This document shows, piece by piece, positions 52,286 to 60,304 of a stretch of 64,000 nt of DNA. Each line of letters opens with the position of its first letter. Within the stretch, counting starts at the first letter, position 1. The DNA comes from WLWS01 sp965243105 (lineage in GTDB: Bacteria; Pseudomonadota; Gammaproteobacteria; Eutrophobiales; Eutrophobiaceae), in NCBI GenBank assembly GCA_965243105.1, contig CBDEUC010000003.1:1178001-1242000 (forward strand), written 5' to 3'. A program made the translations under genes and the position numbers. The notes beneath the pieces are model-generated. The model saw only the letters and a program-made list of their open reading frames with translations. It was not told where the DNA came from and did not search any database.

Positions 52286-53347
52286 ATGAACGTGCACAGA
52301 TCGATAATAATTGTCCTCGTCATTTTATGCGCCTGCTCCAAGCATGGAAACACGCCAACTGTAGTTACAGGGGGTGACACCCGGGAGGTTACCGCATTGC
52401 GTGAAACCGTTCCGGTAGGTGTCAGCGATGATGCCGCCGATGACCCGGCAATCTGGGTAAACCCGGAGGACCCCAGGAAAAGCCTGGTGCTTGGAACAAA
52501 TAAAAAGAAAGGGCTGGAAGTCTATGACCTTGATGGTAGAAGGGTCCAGCTATTGAGCACTGGTAATGTGAACAATGTTGATATTCGACAGGAAGTCAGG
52601 ATTGGCAATGAATTAATGGACCTCGCCATCGCTACCAACAGGACTACCAACATGCTGGATGTGTACCGTATCCATGGCAAGGAACTTCGTGTTGAACAGA
52701 TTACTGAGCTGGGTATCCAGCTTGAAATCACCGAGCCATACGGCATGTGCCTTTACAAACCAGAAAACGAAGAAGGCCTTCACGTTTTTGCCAATGGAAA
52801 AGACGGAACTTACCAGCACTGGTATTTGAACCAGTCCCCTGAACTGCTTGGCGAATTTCACCTGGACTCACAGCCAGAAGGCTGCGTAGCGGACGACAAG
52901 CAGCAGGTACTTTATATAGGCGAAGAAGACCTGGGGTTCTGGAAAATAGACCTCTCCTCTCCCGGATATATTCGCAAATTGGTTGATAAAACGGGCACGG
53001 AAAGACTCACCGCTGACGTGGAGGGTATAACCCTTTACGAGGCTACCGCAGATACGGGTTATATTGTTGTTTCAAGCCAGGGGAACAATACCTATGCAGT
53101 GTATAGACGCGAAGGGGATAATGAGTACGTGGGATCGTTCAAGATTGTTGATAGCCCGACGTCAAAGATTGACGGCACCTCGGAAACTGACGGAATCAGT
53201 GTAAACAGTCAATTGAAGACACCGACGTTTCCACAAGGTCTGCTGGTAGTGCAGGACGGCAACAACACCATGCCCCCGCAAAAGCAGGATTTCAAATACG
53301 TATCATGGAAGGATGTCAGCGACGCCCTGGGGTTGAGAAAAATGTGA
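52286..53347 (+). CDS. Beta-propeller phytase lipoprotein (3-phytase)
   Basis: Beta-propeller phytases hydrolyse phytate (inositol hexaphosphate) and need calcium. The lipobox is LILCACSKHG. Family landmarks are ADDPAIWVNPEDPRKSLVLGTNKKKGLEVYDLDG, NVDIRQEVRIGNELMDLAIATNRTTNMLDVYRI, EPYGMCLYKPENEEGLHVFANGKDG, EGCVADDKQQVLYIGEEDLGFWKID, DVEGITLYEATADTGYIVVSSQG and ETDGISV--LKTPTFPQGLLVVQDG. Length 353 is normal. It is anchored to the outer membrane or periplasmic face and is paired with a TonB receptor, so the pair is expected to take up phytate or its products. It converges on the zinc dehydrogenase gene, one base away. Confidence 0.93.
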   Translation: MNVHRSIIIVLVILCACSKHGNTPTVVTGGDTREVTALRETVPVGVSDDAADDPAIWVNPEDPRKSLVLGTNKKKGLEVYDLDGRRVQLLSTGNVNNVDIRQEVRIGNELMDLAIATNRTTNMLDVYRIHGKELRVEQITELGIQLEITEPYGMCLYKPENEEGLHVFANGKDGTYQHWYLNQSPELLGEFHLDSQPEGCVADDKQQVLYIGEEDLGFWKIDLSSPGYIRKLVDKTGTERLTADVEGITLYEATADTGYIVVSSQGNNTYAVYRREGDNEYVGSFKIVDSPTSKIDGTSETDGISVNSQLKTPTFPQGLLVVQDGNNTMPPQKQDFKYVSWKDVSDALGLRKM

Positions 53348-53348
53348 A

Positions 53349-54362
53349 TCAGGGATTCACCTGTACTTTAATTGAACGCTGCTTCTTGTCCTCTGATATT
53401 GCAAACGCCTTGTCGATTTCATCAAGCTTGACCCGGTGAGTAACCAGGTTTTCCAGGAGATCGCGATGTTCGCCGACCAGTGAAATAGCCGCCTCAAAAT
53501 CTCCCTGTGCAGAATCATGTGCATAACAATTCGAGGCTACCAGGGTTAGCTCCTTGAGAAAGAAAGGTAAGCCCGGTATCTGTGGGTTGCCCTTGAATAC
53601 ACCAAGTGACACCACGCTACCGCCATTCCTGCAAATCATCACTGATTCCGCCAGGGTATTGGCATTGGCACCCACTGTTTCAACCACGGTGTCGATATAC
53701 TGGTCGCCCAGTTCAGCGAGCATGGTGTCAACATCACTGTATACTCCGGTCGCCCCGAGGTGCCGGGCCAGCTCCTGTTGATGAGAATGGCGTGCACTGA
53801 CATGTACCTCGCTGGCACCCGCAGAACGCGCAGCGAGAATAGAAACCAGGCCAATAGTGCCAGCACCGAGAATGGCTACCCTGGCGCCCAGCTTGATGTT
53901 TGCCCTTCTTAATCCTCGAACACAAACCGCCATGGGTTCAGATAAGGCGGACACACTAAAAGGCAGATCAGCAGGCAGGGGATGAAGCGAGGCTGCCGGA
54001 ACATTAATGAATTCCGCCATACCGCCTGGAAGGGCGACGCCGAATAACTGTACAGCCGTGCAGATATTTGCTTTGCCTGAGCGGCAATAACTACAGGTAC
54101 CACAGCCGTGCACGGGTTCAATTGCAACGGGAGTCCCGCTATCAAACTTGACCCCGTCGGCTACAGAATCGATTTGACCTGCGATCTCGTGACCGGGCTG
54201 CATCCCTTCAGGTGAACCAAGTGCACCATTCTTTATCTGGATATCACTTCCACAAATACCCACTGCCTGCACCGCGACCCGCACCCAACCGGCTTGAGGT
54301 TCAACAATTTGAGTGTTACGTACTGCGATGCTGCCGTCGCTGTTATATATCGCTGCTTTCAC
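53349..54362 (-). CDS. Zinc-dependent alcohol dehydrogenase (threonine/sorbitol dehydrogenase-like)
   Basis: This MDR enzyme binds catalytic zinc through GICGSDIQIKN (Cys) and GHEIAGQI (His-Glu), and structural zinc through HGCGTCSYCRSGKANIC (four Cys). The coenzyme motif is AILGAGTIGLVSILAARS, followed by ASEVHVSARHSHQQELA, which suggests NAD. Length 337. The best guess is a sugar alcohol or galactonate/threonine-type dehydrogenase. It is adjacent to the aldose sugar dehydrogenase gene (42 bp between them, same strand), so the two may work on one sugar. Confidence 0.88.
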   Translation of the reverse strand: MKAAIYNSDGSIAVRNTQIVEPQAGWVRVAVQAVGICGSDIQIKNGALGSPEGMQPGHEIAGQIDSVADGVKFDSGTPVAIEPVHGCGTCSYCRSGKANICTAVQLFGVALPGGMAEFINVPAASLHPLPADLPFSVSALSEPMAVCVRGLRRANIKLGARVAILGAGTIGLVSILAARSAGASEVHVSARHSHQQELARHLGATGVYSDVDTMLAELGDQYIDTVVETVGANANTLAESVMICRNGGSVVSLGVFKGNPQIPGLPFFLKELTLVASNCYAHDSAQGDFEAAISLVGEHRDLLENLVTHRVKLDEIDKAFAISEDKKQRSIKVQVNP

Positions 54363-54404
54363 GGGAGGAATTATCCCATGCTTTACCCAGACTGTAACTC
54401 TTGA

Positions 54405-55592
54405 TTATTCGTCGCGGCTTTCAGCAACTGGCACCAATCGCATGATTTTTCCCTCGTCAGTTCCAAAGTAAAGGTATCCATCAGGCCCCTGTTTTACAAA
54501 GCGAATGCGCCATTCCCGGTCCAGCAGGAGTCTTTCTTCATGGATGACCCGTTCATCTTCGATAACCAGGCGGTTGATATGCTTGAGTGCCAGCGCACCA
54601 ATAAACACGCTGTTTTTCCAGCCCGGAAATACTGTTCCCGTGTAGAACTCCATTCCACTCGGCGCGATGGACGGTCGCCAGTAGTAAACTGGCTGCAACA
54701 TGCCCTGATGGTGGGTAATACCGTCCCCGATTGGTCCTCCGCCATATTCTTCGCCATAAGTGATCACCGGCCAGCCATAATTTTTGCCTGCTGCGGGTAT
54801 ATTTACTTCATCTCCACCCTGGGGACCATGTTCGTTTATCCATATTTTTTTGCTGGTGGGATGAACAGCCATTCCCTGCGGATTTCGGACTCCATAGGCC
54901 CAGATTTCGGGTAATGCCCTGTCATCACCAATAAAAGGATTGTCCCCGGGTATTCTACCGTCATCATGAATACGCAAAATTTTACCCGGGTGTGCCGACA
55001 GGTCCTGGGCGAGACCAGGATAATCGTAACCATCTCCGGTACTGACAAACAGGTAACCGTTTGAAAAAACCAGTCTACCTCCGAAATGCCACTTGCCCTT
55101 TATTCGAGGGCTGGTGTTTAGCAGTAGCTTCTCTGCATCAACGTGTGTTCCCATCAACCTGAAACGTGAAACCGAAAGCCCATTGGCCTCGGCACTTCCT
55201 ACACCATACGCAAGGTATACCAGGCCATTGTTTGAATAGTCCGGGTGAACTTTCACATCAAATAAACCGGAGCTGATTTCCGAGTTCAACAATATCGTTG
55301 GCAATCCCGTTATCTTCTCTAATTTACCTGATGCAATATTCAGCCTGTGTAACGAACCTGATTTCACATCTCCAACGAGCGCATCCCCACCGGGCAAAAA
55401 ATCGAGCGCCCACGGTATCTGCATACCCTCCGCAACAGTTTCTACTTTAAACGTCGCGGATTCGCTAACGACAGCATCGCCTATTTCGCCTGCAATGACT
55501 TTCGTCCAGGAAGGCAGGCAAACCAGCAGGAGAAAAATCACGGGGAAAGTGATTCTCTCAATAATTGTTTTCACTGGGCGGGAATATTTCAT
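54405..55592 (-). CDS. PQQ-dependent aldose sugar dehydrogenase (YliI-like)
   Basis: This soluble periplasmic enzyme of the YliI/GDH-B family oxidises aldose sugars with PQQ. The signal region is FPVIFLLLVCLPSWTKVIA. Landmarks are EGMQIPWALDFLPGGDALVGDV, GLFDVKVHPDYSNNGLVYLAYG, KWHFGGRLVFSNGYLFVSTGD, WAYGVRNPQGMAVHPTSKKIWINEHGPQGGDEVN, GKNYGWPVITYGEEYGGGP and GMEFYTGTVFPGWKNSVFIGAL. Length 395 is typical. It lies upstream of the zinc dehydrogenase on the same strand, so the pair may be an operon. PQQ synthesis genes are not in this window. Confidence 0.9.
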   Translation of the reverse strand: MKYSRPVKTIIERITFPVIFLLLVCLPSWTKVIAGEIGDAVVSESATFKVETVAEGMQIPWALDFLPGGDALVGDVKSGSLHRLNIASGKLEKITGLPTILLNSEISSGLFDVKVHPDYSNNGLVYLAYGVGSAEANGLSVSRFRLMGTHVDAEKLLLNTSPRIKGKWHFGGRLVFSNGYLFVSTGDGYDYPGLAQDLSAHPGKILRIHDDGRIPGDNPFIGDDRALPEIWAYGVRNPQGMAVHPTSKKIWINEHGPQGGDEVNIPAAGKNYGWPVITYGEEYGGGPIGDGITHHQGMLQPVYYWRPSIAPSGMEFYTGTVFPGWKNSVFIGALALKHINRLVIEDERVIHEERLLLDREWRIRFVKQGPDGYLYFGTDEGKIMRLVPVAESRDE

Positions 55593-55714
55593 GGCAACAC
55601 TCCTTGCATCTTATTTGCGGACAGCTTTTACAATATTATCCTGTCAGCGCGAAGCAGGTAACCCGAAACGCATAATTCATAAAGGCAGGGGCAGGGACCT
55701 GGCATATACCAGGC

Positions 55715-55753
55715 AAAAAAAACCGGGAGAGAGTCAATAAAACCCTCTCCCGG
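55715..55753 (-). terminator. Rho-independent terminator of the two-repeat secreted protein gene
   Basis: On the minus strand, CCGGGAGAG (55745-55753) pairs with CTCTCCCGG (55723-55731), followed by eight T residues (A-run 55715-55722). It lies 15 bases after the stop codon of the gene at 55768-56100. Confidence 0.93.
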
Positions 55754-55767
55754 TGACTTTCTTTATT

Positions 55768-56100
55768 CTACCGATGGTGCGCGTACTTTGCGCGACGCGG
55801 TGTGGGTACGAACTTCTTTTCTTCTATGGCTTCAAATTGTGCAAGGTCTACTACCCGGACAATTTCCCTGTTTCTCTTGTAAGGGGGCTTGCCGCTGAAA
55901 TCAGTGGTCACCACTTCGGTGGTTTGCTGTGTTTCGAACAGGGCAAGATCTGCGGTAGGCAGGGTTTCAGCCTTTCTCTGGTAAGGGGGCTTTCCGGAAT
56001 AGTCAATCGTCCATACCGTAGTAGTATCCTGGTCACCTGCACTTGCAGTGTTGATGGCACTAATTGCAATACCTGCAGCCAGTAATTTTGTTAATTTCAT
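55768..56100 (-). CDS. Secreted two-repeat protein of unknown function
   Basis: The protein is 110 residues, with a signal peptide (KLLAAGIAISAINTASA) and two tandem repeats of about 33 residues. Each repeat has the core DYSGKPPYQRK or DFSGKPPYKRN and then a D-L-ALFE/D-L-AQFE segment: TADLALFETQ and VVDLAQFEAI. The mature part is otherwise short and charged. No family was recognised. A strong GGAGGAGAG ribosome-binding site and a strong terminator mark it as a well-expressed single gene. The protein is probably periplasmic or secreted; repeats of this kind suggest binding to a cell-wall or surface partner. Confidence 0.8.
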   Translation of the reverse strand: MKLTKLLAAGIAISAINTASAGDQDTTTVWTIDYSGKPPYQRKAETLPTADLALFETQQTTEVVTTDFSGKPPYKRNREIVRVVDLAQFEAIEEKKFVPTPRRAKYAHHR

Positions 56101-56416
56101 TTTCTCTCTCCTCCAGTTCTTTATATCTCAAAGAAATGTTTTCAAAGCCTGTGAAAATAATAGTCACTTTTCTTCATCAAGGCGACATAGATAGCCATCA
56201 TTTGTGATTGTAATAATTTATCACCAGGTAATTAACGAGCATACGATCATCCTGAATATTGCTCCAAATCAGTGCAATACCACCCCTGCGGCACTATTCG
56301 TGTGCAACCTGCCTCTTAGCTTCTTTTGTAAGTTATTGTTTTTAAGCGCTAATTAACTTTTCGAAGTTGGCCTGATTTATGCCATTGAAGTAAAGAGAAC
56401 TCGTATCGTAAAAACG
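56101..56416. other. Intergenic region of 316 bp between divergent genes
   Basis: The stretch is AT-rich and holds the ribosome-binding site of the two-repeat gene (GGAGGAGAG, 56103-56113 region) and presumably promoters for both genes. No gene, RNA motif or clear promoter was identified. Confidence 0.5.
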
Positions 56417-56935
56417 ATGATCCTTCGAAAAATAAAAATAATAAACCTCGTACTCACCTGCCTCTTCTTCGCTGTGTTGAATACGCCTGCGTTTTCAAAG
56501 GAGGAAATCTCGTATGATATTGACCTGAACCCATTGGCAAGTGGTACCTATACACTGTCAGCCCGGCCTGCGCCTGGAGTCAGGGCAGACTTCCTGTTTG
56601 ATACCGGTGCTTCCATGGTTCTTATAAGTGACAAGCTCTTTCGGCAAATCAGCAAGCACAAAAAGCCTGAGTCCAGTGGCAAAGTTGCTGCAGCAGTCGC
56701 CACCGGCAAGATCAAAACAATACCCACCTACACGATTTCATCCCTGGTGCTTGATAATGGCTGCGACGTCGGACCTGTACAGGTTGCCGTGGTAAGAGGC
56801 GCAAGCCGAAACCTGATTGGATTGAATGCGCTATCGAGACTTGGTCGCATAACCATAGATATCCAGCAGGAAAAACTATTGGCCAGTGAATGTCCTCATC
56901 CCTTAATGAATGCAGATAAAGTTGTAGCTCGATAA
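56417..56935 (+). CDS. Secreted retropepsin-like aspartic protease
   Basis: The protein is 172 residues with a signal peptide (INLVLTCLFFAVLNTPAFS in part). The catalytic motif is FLFDTGASMVLISDKLF, the DTGAS signature of retropepsin-like enzymes of the clan AA, which work as homodimers. A hydrophobic Ile-Gly-type turn in NLIGLNALSRLGRITIDIQQEKL corresponds to the family's second conserved element. Similar small proteases in proteobacteria are periplasmic or membrane-attached. No ribosome-binding site is obvious before ATG 56417. It is a single gene; its substrate is unknown. Confidence 0.85.
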   Translation: MILRKIKIINLVLTCLFFAVLNTPAFSKEEISYDIDLNPLASGTYTLSARPAPGVRADFLFDTGASMVLISDKLFRQISKHKKPESSGKVAAAVATGKIKTIPTYTISSLVLDNGCDVGPVQVAVVRGASRNLIGLNALSRLGRITIDIQQEKLLASECPHPLMNADKVVAR

Positions 56936-57141
56936 GCTGCGACTCAATTCTGCTGTGCCCCTTTTCATTTTACCAGCAAAAACTTTTTTGCATTCTGCTG
57001 TTTCGTTTTAAATAAATACTGCACCTTGATTGCACAAATCGTGAACGGTATTAGTGCAGCTATTTTGAATTTATTTTTATCGCATAAATTATTTTTTTAT
57101 ATCTTATTAATATAAATAGAGTTTATTAATTAATTGCATTG

Positions 57142-57158
57142 TTGGCCTGATGCTTGCT
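57142..57158 (+). promoter_or_regulatory. Candidate sigma-54 promoter for the TorF porin
   Basis: TTGGCCTGATGCTTGCT has GG (57144-57145) and GC (57156-57157) 10 bases apart, with TTGC intact at -12 and two changes in the -24 box. It would start transcription near 57169, 61 bases before the ATG. The stretch before it (56936-57140) is AT-rich and holds no gene. Confidence 0.5.
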
Positions 57159-57229
57159 CTTAGGATACTCGTGGTGCTTGTTGACATCACAAATATAAAA
57201 AAATTTTAAACGTATCTTAGGAGTAAAAG

Positions 57230-57973
57230 ATGAAAATGCATTTTGTAAAAAAATTGGGGGCTGGACTCTTGTTACTAAGCCTGTCTTCATTGGTCCATGC
57301 AGAATTTTCAGGGAACGTGGGGATATCCAACAACTATCTTTGGCGAGGACTGACTCAATCAACCGATGAACCGGCTATTTCCGGTGGACTGGATTATGCG
57401 CACGAATCCGGTTTTTATATCGGCACCTGGGCATCAAATGTACAGTATGCCTCTGATGATTCTTTTTCATATGAGCATGACATTTATGCAGGTTATGCCT
57501 GGTCCATGGGTGAGCTGGACTTCGATATCGGCTACCTCTATTACAACTACAACGAAGAGGCGGATTTCGACTTTGGCGAAATATACGGCAGCATCGGCTG
57601 GAAAGGCTTTACCCTTGCTGCATGGTTGTTTACACATACCCAGGACGAGGAATCAAACGGTATAGGCGTGATTGGCAGGGAATATGACTATGATTTTGGT
57701 TCTACCTACTACCTGTCGCTGGACTATGGATTTGAAGTGCCAAACATGGAAGGCTGGGAAATAGGCTTACACGGTGGCCTTCACGACGGTGACTTTGTTG
57801 ATGGCTTTAACTTTGCTGCCGGTATCACCAGTTACGTAGACTGGAACGCATCCATTTCCAAGGGTGGTTTTAGTTTCATGGTGAGCGGTACCGATCTTGA
57901 TTCAAGTGATACGGCACCCAGTCTCAACAATGATGACCTGAAGTGGGTTGTGAGTTACTCGGTAGATTTCTAG
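57230..57973 (+). CDS. TorF family putative outer membrane porin
   Basis: A 24-residue signal peptide is followed by FSGNVGISNNYLWRGLTQSTDEPAISGGLDYAHESGFYIGTWASNVQ, the diagnostic start of this family. Amphipathic beta strands continue to the C-terminal Phe (WVVSYSVDF), the normal outer membrane end. The length of 247 residues fits a small barrel. Very acidic loops (EEADFDFGE, DEESNGIGV) suggest cation-binding at the surface. A clear AGGAGT ribosome-binding site precedes ATG 57230, and a strong terminator follows. Transport of small solutes is inferred from the family. Confidence 0.88.
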   Translation: MKMHFVKKLGAGLLLLSLSSLVHAEFSGNVGISNNYLWRGLTQSTDEPAISGGLDYAHESGFYIGTWASNVQYASDDSFSYEHDIYAGYAWSMGELDFDIGYLYYNYNEEADFDFGEIYGSIGWKGFTLAAWLFTHTQDEESNGIGVIGREYDYDFGSTYYLSLDYGFEVPNMEGWEIGLHGGLHDGDFVDGFNFAAGITSYVDWNASISKGGFSFMVSGTDLDSSDTAPSLNNDDLKWVVSYSVDF

Positions 57974-57986
57974 GATTGAGAAGCAG

Positions 57987-58013
57987 GCAAAGGCCGGTCT
58001 TACCGGCCTTTGC
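57987..58013. terminator. Terminator hairpin between the TorF porin and the next gene
   Basis: GCAAAGGCCGG (57987-57997) pairs with CCGGCCTTTGC (58003-58013) around TCTTA, an 11-bp perfect stem. The tail ATTCTTTCC is only partly T-rich. It lies between convergent genes and may serve both. Confidence 0.85.
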
Positions 58014-58021
58014 ATTCTTTC

Positions 58022-58363
58022 CTAGTTCTTAAGGCGATCCAGGCGTTTATTACCCGCTTTTTTCTCCTGGTTCTGGGTCAGGAAATCCCACACGCTCATC
58101 TTGTCCTTATCCTCCGTTGCTTTCTCAACCGGGGCGGGACTACCAGCCACGGTTTCCAGCACAAGTCCATCGGTAGCCGCAGCACAGGCTCTTCGCGCAG
58201 CCTTGATCGCAACCAGCATCATTTCCCGATCGGTAATTTCGTTATCGCTTTTCATTTCTGATACAACCCCTGCCGCAAGACCGCGGCATTCCGCAGAAAC
58301 TTCGGCTGCCTGTACCGGGGTGATAAGCGGTAGCAACAGGCTCAGCATGGTCAACTTTTTCAT
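58022..58363 (-). CDS. Small secreted protein of unknown function
   Basis: The protein is 113 residues, with a signal peptide (KKLTMLSLLLPLITPVQAA). The mature part has two Cys (C in AECRGLAAG and ARRACAAAT) that could form a disulfide, and is otherwise helical and charged. No family was recognised. It is a minus-strand gene converging with the TorF porin. It is likely periplasmic. Confidence 0.7.
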   Translation of the reverse strand: MKKLTMLSLLLPLITPVQAAEVSAECRGLAAGVVSEMKSDNEITDREMMLVAIKAARRACAAATDGLVLETVAGSPAPVEKATEDKDKMSVWDFLTQNQEKKAGNKRLDRLKN

Positions 58364-58522
58364 AACTCCTTCCTTTAATATTTTGCATTGTTACAGTGCA
58401 TTCCTGACTACACGTTCAACTAAACGGGTGCACCTGCTTTTCATGCATGCAGGATTGATACCGATTTTCACCACCGGGCAAAATTTATTGAAAATGCTAC
58501 GAAAGCGAGCGCCGATTCCCGG

Positions 58523-59005
58523 CTAAAAATATTGCAGGTAATAGGTAAAGGCTCCACTGGGCCAGAAACTTACTCCACCTTTTCTGTGCACCAGCATGTA
58601 CACTTCCTTATCCTGCTGCTTGACCAGCCCGTCCCTGGTCAGCCTGTAATCAAAGCGGATCCCAACCTGTTCCGTGGCACTGAAACTGAATAAGGGGGCA
58701 GAAAATGAAACATTTGAAATGCTGACATCAAGGTAAAGCAATTCTTCCGAGGGAAAATCCCTGGCCTTCGGGTTATCAACGATATCTTTTTCATAGAAGC
58801 CATATTCCTTGTACAGCCCCTCCTTGTAGTCATTAATAATTTCCTCTTTTAAGAGCCTGGTGATGCGCTCAGAATCACTCACACCGGTTCCCGCTATGCG
58901 CCAGGCCAGGAACAGTACCAGGGGTACCCCGTACATCAGTAGCCGCATGGTATCCAGCTTTCCGTTGTGGACTATCCTCAAGGCTTCCAGTCCTTTCATT
59001 AACAT
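58523..59005 (-). CDS. Single-helix membrane protein of unknown function
   Basis: The protein is 160 residues. A hydrophobic helix near 24-40 (LLMYGVPLVLFLAWRIA) follows a short cytoplasmic N-terminus, leaving a soluble domain of about 115 residues on the other side, with FSAPLFSFSATEQVGIRFDYRLTRDG and YMLVHRKGGVSFW, a beta-rich pattern. No family was recognised. It sits 38 bp downstream of nothing else on its strand; the next gene (MBL hydrolase, minus strand) starts 1.1 kb away on the upstream side. Function unknown. Confidence 0.65.
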   Translation of the reverse strand: MLMKGLEALRIVHNGKLDTMRLLMYGVPLVLFLAWRIAGTGVSDSERITRLLKEEIINDYKEGLYKEYGFYEKDIVDNPKARDFPSEELLYLDVSISNVSFSAPLFSFSATEQVGIRFDYRLTRDGLVKQQDKEVYMLVHRKGGVSFWPSGAFTYYLQYF

Positions 59006-59042
59006 GATGCAAGCTCCTTTTTTGTCATAACTTTCATCGAAC

Positions 59043-60128
59043 TTAATATATATCCCCGTCCATTGAAGAATAGATCGGACCGAGATATCCCGCTTCCTTT
59101 ATCTCTTCTACCAATCCTGTCCTTATGAATTCCTCCGGCCTCACGTAATTTTGCTCATGATTCAGGACAATCGCCTTGACCTTCGCTTCATTGGCCATGC
59201 GTGCAAGGACAGAGGGTGAAAAATGATATCGAAATATTTCCTTTTTCTTTTCTTCCTCGGTTTCACCGCCCCATGGGGCATGAGCTATGTTTTTCTCTGT
59301 CACGACTTCGGCCACGAGGATGTCAGCATTCATTGCAGCCTTGACGATATTGGGTTGGTACGGACCCCCGTCACCAGTGAACACGACAACACGGTCGGGG
59401 GTAGTAAAGCGATAGGCAAAAGTATCCTTGAGTGGCCCGTGAATTGTCCTGAATGCTTCTACAGTCACATTTTCGTCCTTGTAAACAACACCGCGTGCAC
59501 CTATTTCGATGTTGTGCCCAATTGCCTTTGCACCTATCGGATCATAACCATCGGATAACTCTGCAGCGATATCCAGTTTCCATGCCGCAAGAATGTGCTC
59601 GACCATTTCTGAAACTCCCGGCGGACCATAAATAGACTTCGGCGCGGGAATGTTCAGCTTGAAAGGGTTAAGGATCAGCGAGGGTATACCGACCGTATGA
59701 TCTTCGTGCAGGTGAGTCAGGAAAAGGTAACGTAACTTTATCGGGGCCAGGTCGCGAGTCGCATTGTCACCATTAATAAGAGCGGAGCGCGCCAGTGAAC
59801 GCCAGATGCCTTCCCCGGCATCAACCAGGTAAGGCTGACCATTGACAACGACTGCAGACGCCGGCCCGGAACGATAGGGGTTTGGCAAGGGCATGCCGGT
59901 ACCCAGGATGTAGACTTTAGTGTTCGATCCGGCCGGATGTTTATTATGCGGGTCCCTGTCGAAATGGATAGGCCACGATTCAGGCAAGGTTAGCGGTGTA
60001 ATAATGTTAGGGCGTATGAATGGATCATTGCTGTATCCACTGTCGGCAATAGCATTGGGAACCCCTGAAAAGCAGAACACGAACGCTAACAAGAAAAACA
60101 ATCCTTGCTTGTAACAGGTATGTCTCAT
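59043..60128 (-). CDS. Secreted MBL-fold metallo-hydrolase
   Basis: The metal site is THLHEDHTVG (H-x-H-x-D-H), with later ligands in FTGDGGPYQPN (Asp) and LNHEQNY (His). The start at 60128 (MRHTCYKQGLFFLLAFVFCFSGVPNAIADS) follows a G-rich/AAAGA site and gives a signal peptide and 361 residues; the frame runs open to 60317 without support. The layout, with GTGMPLPNPYRSGPASAVVVNGQPYLVDAGEG, matches RNase Z-like arylsulfatase/beta-lactamase-fold enzymes, but export argues against RNA processing. It is divergent from the second amidohydrolase. Substrate unknown. Confidence 0.85.
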   Translation of the reverse strand: MRHTCYKQGLFFLLAFVFCFSGVPNAIADSGYSNDPFIRPNIITPLTLPESWPIHFDRDPHNKHPAGSNTKVYILGTGMPLPNPYRSGPASAVVVNGQPYLVDAGEGIWRSLARSALINGDNATRDLAPIKLRYLFLTHLHEDHTVGIPSLILNPFKLNIPAPKSIYGPPGVSEMVEHILAAWKLDIAAELSDGYDPIGAKAIGHNIEIGARGVVYKDENVTVEAFRTIHGPLKDTFAYRFTTPDRVVVFTGDGGPYQPNIVKAAMNADILVAEVVTEKNIAHAPWGGETEEEKKKEIFRYHFSPSVLARMANEAKVKAIVLNHEQNYVRPEEFIRTGLVEEIKEAGYLGPIYSSMDGDIY

Positions 60129-60304
60129 TCTTTCCCCCCCCCAGGATGTACTATTTCCCGTCTTTCCAGCTTTACATAAACAGTATTGAAGCAGGCCTTC
60201 AGGGCATTTTACCTGTTTTTGCGTAGTGCCTTCATTTAATTCTCCGTCTAATTGTTTACACTGTGTTTGAAACATCCATGCATCAACATCCAGAGGGAGT
60301 TGCC

